Both the position numbers and the translations under genes were made by a program. The notes below the pieces were generated by a model. That model searched no databases. It saw only the letters and a program-made list of their open reading frames with translations, and was not told the DNA's origin. Shown one piece after another: positions 57,613 through 64,000 of a stretch of 64,000 bases of DNA; position 1 is the stretch's first letter; each line of letters opens with the position of its first letter. The DNA comes from Tetragonia tetragonoides. Lineage: Eukaryota; Streptophyta; Magnoliopsida; Caryophyllales; Aizoaceae. Location: positions 25,056,501 through 25,120,500 of the forward strand of contig CM076146.1 of the NCBI GenBank assembly GCA_038025085.1. Direction: 5' to 3'.

Positions 57613-58843
57613 TGTTGAGCAATTGAGTTTTGAAGATGACAAACTTATTTAATTATAAAGTGATGCTACTTAACTTGTGTGTTAGTGTTTCAGGAATTTA
57701 TTTATGCAAGAGTTTGCTAGATAAAGATCAAGAAGAAGACACAAGTTATTTTCGTGTTCTCTAGGTTATTTATTTATTTCTTAGAGTTTACGTTAAAGCG
57801 ATGCAATTATATAAATGTGGAATTTATATTTATTAGGCAACAAATTAATAAACATATAAAAATGTCTTTGTGTTTGGGAACTGTCCTTGAAACTTCAGTG
57901 TTCACTGGAACGTTGCCTACACACATATAAGGATATGTTCAATCGACTGAGTTAAATTTAAGATCAGTATCTTAAATTTAATCTCTTAATATTTATATCA
58001 TTTTTATTATTGTGCCAAAGATATTATTTGCAAATAGAATTTTCTAAAATCTATTTATTCTTATATTTGGCTACATAGTTTTTAACTAGGAAGAAAATAC
58101 TTTCTATAAAGATATTTATTTTATTTTCTTCATAAAAACTGATTTGGATATATATGCTTTATATGATAAAGATATTTATTCTTCTTTATGAAAATCTTGT
58201 TTACCAAGTCAAGAAAAAAGAGATTTGGTTTCCTAGTCGCAAATAGGTTTCCTAGTTGCTTTTTATTTCTTGGTTATGCCTATAAAAAGAAGTTGAAACC
58301 TAAATCAGTTTTGAGCCTCTCCGCCGAATTGAACGTGATATTATTTTTGAGAGAGTCTAACCAACAAACGTTTCCATATAACGCAGAACGTTGCCTAATA
58401 GTTATAAGTTTCACACGTTATATTCATTGCAAAGCTATAGGTTTTATGTTGTACCTTTCCACTTATTGAAGTTCATCAAGGTAACATTGTTCCATTGATT
58501 AGGACAGCTAGAGTTAGTTGTTCAGAGATTGGCTTGGGTGAGTGCCTAAGTGCGTTTGGCTTGGAAGAGTTTCTAAGTGCGTTTGGCTTGGACGAGTGTT
58601 CGAGTGCGAGATTAAGTTAGAGTTAACTTGATCTATTTGTACTATTCTCTTAATAAAAGAAGTAGTATTTAAAGTCCTTCGGACCGTGGTTTTTTATCCT
58701 TTAATTTGTGAGTTGCAAAGGGTTTTACACGTAAATCGTGAGTGCTTTAATTCTAGTTCTTTTATACTTGTTTTAAATTCCGCAAATTTAGGGTAACACA
58801 ATTCACCCCCCCCCCCCCTCTTGTGTACCTTGTGCTACTAACA
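57613..58843 (+). mobile_element. Solo LTR (1231 bp), probably Copia type
   Basis: Begins TGTTGAGCAATTGAG and ends TACTAACA, flanked by perfect GACAA at 57608-57612 and 58844-58848. The end region CAATTCACCCCCC...CTCTTGTGTACCTTGTG is a form I associate with plant Copia LTRs (from memory). A likely TATA box (GCCTATAAAAAG) is at 58277. Three GTGCGTTTGGCTTGG-like units lie at 58545-58600. No internal domain or second LTR, so it is a solo LTR left by recombination. The open frame at 58188-58469 lies wholly inside it. Direction is inferred from the TATA box. Confidence 0.88.
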
Positions 58844-61800
58844 GACAAGATTTATGTTGTCAGATTTCATGTTTTTACTTGTGACCACTTATTTCTAAAT
58901 CTAAAGGCTCTAACCAGATTTCACGGTTCTCATACATAAAATGAGGGACTCTTATAGGATCTTGAGCACACATAGTGTGTGTTATGTTATAAATGTGAAT
59001 AACTTTTGAACCCAGTTTACATATATAATATAAAGCCAGAGGAGGATTTTGGGATTCCAAATTTCGTTTGGACCAAAAAGCCCTTTAAATCACCAACAAA
59101 GTAAGGATACAATAGACAATTGCAGAACACAAAAAAGAAAAAAAGAAAAAAAAAAAAACAAAAGCAAGAAACCTAACAGGTGATCAAACGCTTCTTCAAA
59201 TCCCCTTCCCCTCAACCACGATCTCCCACTTCAGTCTTCATTCTCTCTCCTATCCTTCTATTTCTCTCTGAAAACGGTTATGGTTGCGTTACTCACCAGT
59301 TTCTCAGTTTGGTTTTGCTAATCAGTTAATCTTCTTCAACTCTCCATCTGATTCAGGTTCTTTGTCTTTGCTCATCCCTTCTTATTTGCGAAACTCAAAT
59401 TTTGTTTTTGATCTCTGTTGAAATTGCTGTTCTGCTTCAATTTTGTGTCTGATTTGTATATGTTGGTTTGGTGCTCGATTCTAATTTATATATCTAATTC
59501 GTTTTTCTTTTGCGATTTTTAGTCTGATTTCCATTCTTTGGTTTTGCTCATGATTTACTTCAGTGACTACGTTGAAGTTTTTAACAAATTGTTAGTTGGT
59601 TGAAGAAGAAATTTTGGTCTTCTCATGTGTTAAAACTGTGCAATCTAATCATGGATATAATCATGTGTTACAACTGTGCAATATGATGATTTGGAAAATG
59701 TTAGTAATTTGTTGATTTTAGTTCGTTTTATTTTTAGTATGGTGATGGCAATCAAATCTAATCTTGCTCATCGTCGTTTTGTGACTGGGGTTTCCCGCAC
59801 AACGATGGACAGTGCTTGATCCGCATCATTATCTGATCTTGCGTTGTTGATTTGAGGAGAGAGAAAACGAAATTGAAAGAAACAAGGACGATCCTCTTCT
59901 ATTCTGCCAAGCTTTAATTTTGGAAAAGATTTTTTTTTTTAATTTGTCAAATTTCATGGTACATAGGAAATTAGATTATTCAAACAGCCTCCTTTTGATG
60001 AATATACTAACGGGTACAAGGAATTGCTTATGAATTACAAATAATTGTTGTGTAGTATAATTTGTCATGGAGTTGAAATCTAATATTAAAGTTTGTCATT
60101 TTGAAATTTAATTTCTGTTCTTCATTCCTTCATCTGATAGTTTGATTTCCGGTCATGATTTAAGTATTAATGTTAGATTATCTATTAATTGTTTTATTCA
60201 AATATACACTACATTCTGTTCTTGAACTTTTGCTTTTCGGCAGAGATATCAATTCATTTTTAAGGAAATGAACTTACCATTTACCAACAACCAAAGTCTT
60301 TGGGAGAAACTCAATAATCAACAAATCGGGGATGGGAGCAAAGTAGCATTTCATAATCTTAATGTGCTTGCTTCGATGAAAATGTGGACACTGTATATCA
60401 TAAGTTAGGTAATCATGCTCCCCATGGGAAAAGTAGAGCTATTATTATCATCTTTTCCTAATTTGCCTCATCCAAATCCTTTTTATTCAAATTTGAATTT
60501 TTTTTGATGTTGTGTCTGTTAGGCAAGGTTATACGAACACGAAAACTGGGAACATAGATACGGGATACGGGAAACACAAATTCTTGAAAATTATTATATG
60601 CAAGGAAGCACAAACACGGAAACACAGACACGGAAAACGAGAAACACAGACTAAGTGTCGTGTCTGTGCTTCCTTACTGTTAGGTATTTTGGATGAAGTT
60701 TATTTATTTTCAATTGGTCAATTTATGGTTAATACTTAACATTAGTATGTTTTTTAATTTATTTTTGTGTTGCAGCAAATATATTGGTGTGGAGTCCTTG
60801 GCTTTTCTAACGTATATTGCTAAGACAATCTACCTTCTATGTTAGTTCATTCTCTCCCTCCTTCAACTTAGTAGCCTCAGTGGCTATACTATATGTACTC
60901 TGTCAGTCAGCTTCTTTTTTTTTCTCCTTTGCTCACCACTCTGTCAATAGTTACTGTGACTTTTCGGTGTAATAAATTTTTGAGGGCAGCAATTATGGTG
61001 GTTATTTTGTGTCATATACTGGTGGCTTAGGGGAGAAATAAAAATTACTCAGTATTTAGGTCATAAAGCACCTCATTTAGTGCTAGGATGGGTTAAACAT
61101 ATAACATACAAGATTGGTGATACTCCTGCAATCTCACCTTCCAATGTATATTTATCCAAGTCTGATCAGTGATCACTTTATTCGCATTTCAGTGTGTGAT
61201 CATGTCTGATCACTTTTGACACTCATTCTGACTTTTACATGACAATATGTTAATTATTATGTATGCTTTAACTTATATCTGTAAATTAATGACAGAATAC
61301 ATCACAATGCTTACTTATTATTGTTTTTATAGATCCCTATTTATAGTATATAAGAGTCTTATTGATGTTAAAACTATAGATTACACAATCCCTTTGATAT
61401 TATATTGGAATATTCCGTAGATATACTAAATAATAAATATTTTTTTTGATAAGAATACTAGATAATAATTAATAAGTATTCCCTAACAATATCTTCACAC
61501 TATGAGTTTTATTTTCCCTTCTTACTGAACCCAACGCCATTTTAAAACTCTGCATTTTCATTACAGGGCACTGAAATATTAAGCCAGACAGTATATTAGT
61601 GTGTTCAGGTTAGTCATTTTGCTTCATTCTTGAAAGCTGGATTGTTTATGAAATCATGACCATGTAAAACCCGGTGCTTTGGTTAGCCTTTTGGTTGTTT
61701 CCAACTATCTCATTGTCAATGTATCTTCTCTCATCCTTGACTTCTTTCCCGAATTCCTATTTATCCACCACATCTGACTTATGTATCGAAAGGTAATGTG

Positions 61801-62009
61801 TAATCAAGATTCTTTGGCTATATATTTTACATGAATTATTATTATTTTTTATTATTATTTAGAGATTACAGGTTTTCTGATTGATGTGCTCATCTAATTA
61901 TATTTTCCTTTGAAGATAGGTCTTGCCACACAAGAGCTGACCCTCGAGAGAAGAGAGCATATGTAGGATTACTGTGTGTAAAGTGGGATCAATTATTTCT
62001 ATTGTGTGT

Positions 62010-62031
62010 ATATATATATATATATATATAT
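62010..62031. repeat. (TA)n microsatellite
   Basis: About 11 TA units. Confidence 0.9.
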
Positions 62032-63244
62032 AGATATATATGATAGAAATTAGAAATGGTTTGGGAATAATAATCTTCCTCTTTTTTGGAGGGGATTGCT
62101 TACTCATATCAGTCACTCTACCATGAGTTTGGCTGGTATGCTTTTATTTGAGTATTTTTTGTACTTCAAAGGGGGTATCAAGATTACTCATAATTCTTTT
62201 ATCGGGCAGGTGATGATCAATGTTGTACTCCACATGACAATGCAAGAAAAACGAAAGCGGAAAAATCGTTTTTGTTTTTGTGGTTGCAAAACCAATAAAA
62301 CTGTTTGGCTCGGATGTATCATCTTATTGATGATTTTTTTTTATTAATACGGAGTATTATGCAATTAATATTCATGGAGTCTCAAGCTTGGTTATAGTAA
62401 AGTATTGATGGATTCAGGTGGTCTACTTATTATTTTCTGTATTTCTTCTGTTTTTTTCCTGTTTTGATGGGGTTGGTGTGGCGGTAGATGTCGATAGTGT
62501 TCGTTTATCTTTTAAGGGGGTTGTTGGGTCTCATGTTTAGAGGGACAAGATGAGAATGTTATATAGGCTCCCGCTAGGCATCGAAAGGATTTGGGTTTGT
62601 TGTGGTTCGAAAGATATTTCCTCCTATGCAATGATGGGCCAATTATCTATAGATCTCTCATGCTATATCCTCCAAAAAAAATGTAGCTAATGTGTTTACT
62701 GTCTAAAGAACCTGAGGTTATTTTTGCTATTCAAAGAAAAAGAAGTAGAGGTTATATATCAAAATGTTTCAAATATATCCAGTCAACAATAAATTACTAT
62801 GAAGGGTTAACCTCATCATAAATTTGACTTTGGGTTTATGATGTTCTATCTCATCCTATCGCATCCCTACAAAATACTTTGGAAAGGTGTGTTAACTTTC
62901 AATATGAACTTGCACTATGATCGATCTAAAAGTAATCTATTTTACAATCTGAACTCTCCGCATTTTTCTCCGCCTACTAAATAGAAAATAATTTACATAG
63001 CTCATTAATCTTGCTATATACCCAACGCACACATTTGCGTGCAATTAAAAACTAGTAAATCTAATTTCGCTAGTGATAAAGACGATTCAAAAGAAGAGGA
63101 AGAACTTGAGGTTAATATCTTCAATAATACTTCAGGTTTGGGTAATCATATGACAAACAAATGATAACAATGAAAGTGTTTTTAGTCATACATAATCAAA
63201 TCCCAAGCCTTATCAAATTCAACATTGAAAGTGTTATAAAATCC

Positions 63245-63320
63245 TTGGTCACCGGCTGTTCCATTCTTTGAGGTGTCTACAAGCCAGCGTGGATACCTTT
63301 GGTTGTGAAAAAAAAATAAA
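63245..63320 (+). mobile_element. SINE 3' fragment
   Basis: CTTTGAGGTGTCTACAAGCCAGCGTGGATACC...GGTTGTGAAAAAAAAA matches the 3' body and tail of the SINEs at 9738 and 27579 read on their own strand; the tRNA-like head is missing. Confidence 0.75.
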
Positions 63321-63612
63321 TTTCAACGTTGTAGTTTCTAATGTCTAACCATCTCAAAGCCAAGCATTGTATTCATTCCCTTTTAGACATTTCATGAAGA
63401 AAACACCTATATTCACACCCATACTTTTTTAATCGTTGTATTTTTCGTATGGTTGATTTTATAGTCAATATTTGTCTCTAATTTTTGGGTTCAAGATTTG
63501 ATAAATGGCGATTGAATTTAAAAGTAGTTAGATTGAGGTTTATTTTCAGGTTGGATTAAACTCATGTCAATAAATAAAATGATGATAGTCACCACATTTA
63601 GTAATCCAGTCC

Positions 63613-63733
63613 GTCTTGTGTGGACTTAGTCCACCGTAGACCAATGATAAAGTGCAAATATTGTAGGGACATGGAAGGTATTTTTTAGAAAAACTTGGTC
63701 TCTTGGTCCAACGTAGACTAAGTCCACACAAGA
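63613..63733. mobile_element. MITE-like element with TCTTGTGTGGACTTAGTC ends
   Basis: GTCTTGTGTGGACTTAGTC at the left and GACTAAGTCCACACAAGA at the right are perfect inverted repeats over 18 bp. The interior is about 80 bp. Target duplication and superfamily not resolved. Confidence 0.7.
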
Positions 63734-64000
63734 TTTTGTACTATATTATTAAGATTTTATTTTTATTTTTTGCCTACAACTAGAGTGTTTTGACTTTTGA
63801 CGTGGAAAAAGAATTATCTACTAGAGTTGTGTGATTTTTTTTGTTGAAAACTAACTTTGTTTTTACACTTTTTGTGGAGAATTACCTTATAAAGTTTAAG
63901 TTGTGGGAAACTATCTTACTCTGCAAAAAAATTTGTTAAAGACTACCAATTGACAGAAAATCACTAACGAGGTTAAATTTAGTCACTGTTTTACTTTTTT

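Larger units (their letters stand above)
58849..63600. other. Intergenic sequence, no gene recognised
   Basis: A leader-like CT-rich patch at 59190-59280 (CTCTCTCCTATCCTTCTATTTCTCTC) is followed by TTGT-rich intron-like sequence. A 46-codon open frame starts at 60268 (MNLPFTNNQSLWEKLNN...) and CACAAACACGG-type short repeats occur at 60535-60655. (TA)n lies at 62010-62031. None gave a recognisable protein. This could be a non-coding or decayed gene. Confidence 0.5.

Noticed and set aside
58188..58469. 93-codon open frame
   Set aside because: Wholly inside the solo LTR, no recognisable domain.
60268..60408. 46-codon frame starting ATGAACTTACC as a small gene
   Set aside because: Too short, no family resemblance, and no supported partner exons.

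Overview
This is a plant nuclear window, almost certainly from a eudicot. The evidence is AT-rich non-coding DNA, GT-AG introns, nested LTR retrotransposons, CACTA, hAT-like and Tourist-like elements, and single-copy genes with clear plant relatives. I cannot name the species. Real coding sequence is a small part of the 64 kb; transposable elements explain much of the rest.

Genes, left to right, all on the + strand. (1) 1196-6932: the 3' part of an IST1-like (ESCRT-III-associated) gene, with 5' exons outside the window and a 4.9-kb intron carrying a rearranged Ty3-type remnant. (2) 13909-16959: an orthologue of the C2H2 zinc-finger organ-growth regulator JAGGED. It has five exons, a start codon split by intron 1, and a GC-AG intron 3. 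(3) 22449-27329: plastid ribosomal protein uL15c, three exons, with a promoter rich in GCCCA motifs. (4) 44776-46028: a three-exon plant-specific gene of unknown function. (5) 55516-55983: a small intronless plant gene of unknown function with a TATA box. A further gene-like unit at 36813-38067 lies inside a CACTA transposon and carries two exons of a purple acid phosphatase.

Mobile elements with visible boundaries: a pair of inverted LTRs around a Ty3 pol fragment (3682-5055), one LTR holding a 128-bp hAT-like MITE; two direct 938-bp LTRs separated by only 3 bp (11015-12893) inside an antisense Copia pol remnant; two ~4-kb CACTA elements (34456-38617 and 50229-54204), both with 3-bp target duplications; a 1231-bp solo LTR (57613-58843); a tRNA-derived SINE family (four copies and a fragment); hAT-like MITEs with 8-bp duplications (4047, 10323, 32081); a CCCGA-rich element with an 8-bp duplication (40586-41140); and Tourist-like MITEs, one split by a CACTA element.

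The genes are functionally unrelated (membrane trafficking, leaf development, plastid translation, unknowns), as usual in a plant chromosome. The most notable observations are the chimeric gene in the CACTA element, the LTR-GTT-LTR element with no internal domain, the inverted-LTR element flanked by a near-perfect target duplication, and the split start codon of JAGGED. All exon borders come from reading splice sites and reading frames by eye. No alignment or transcript evidence was available.
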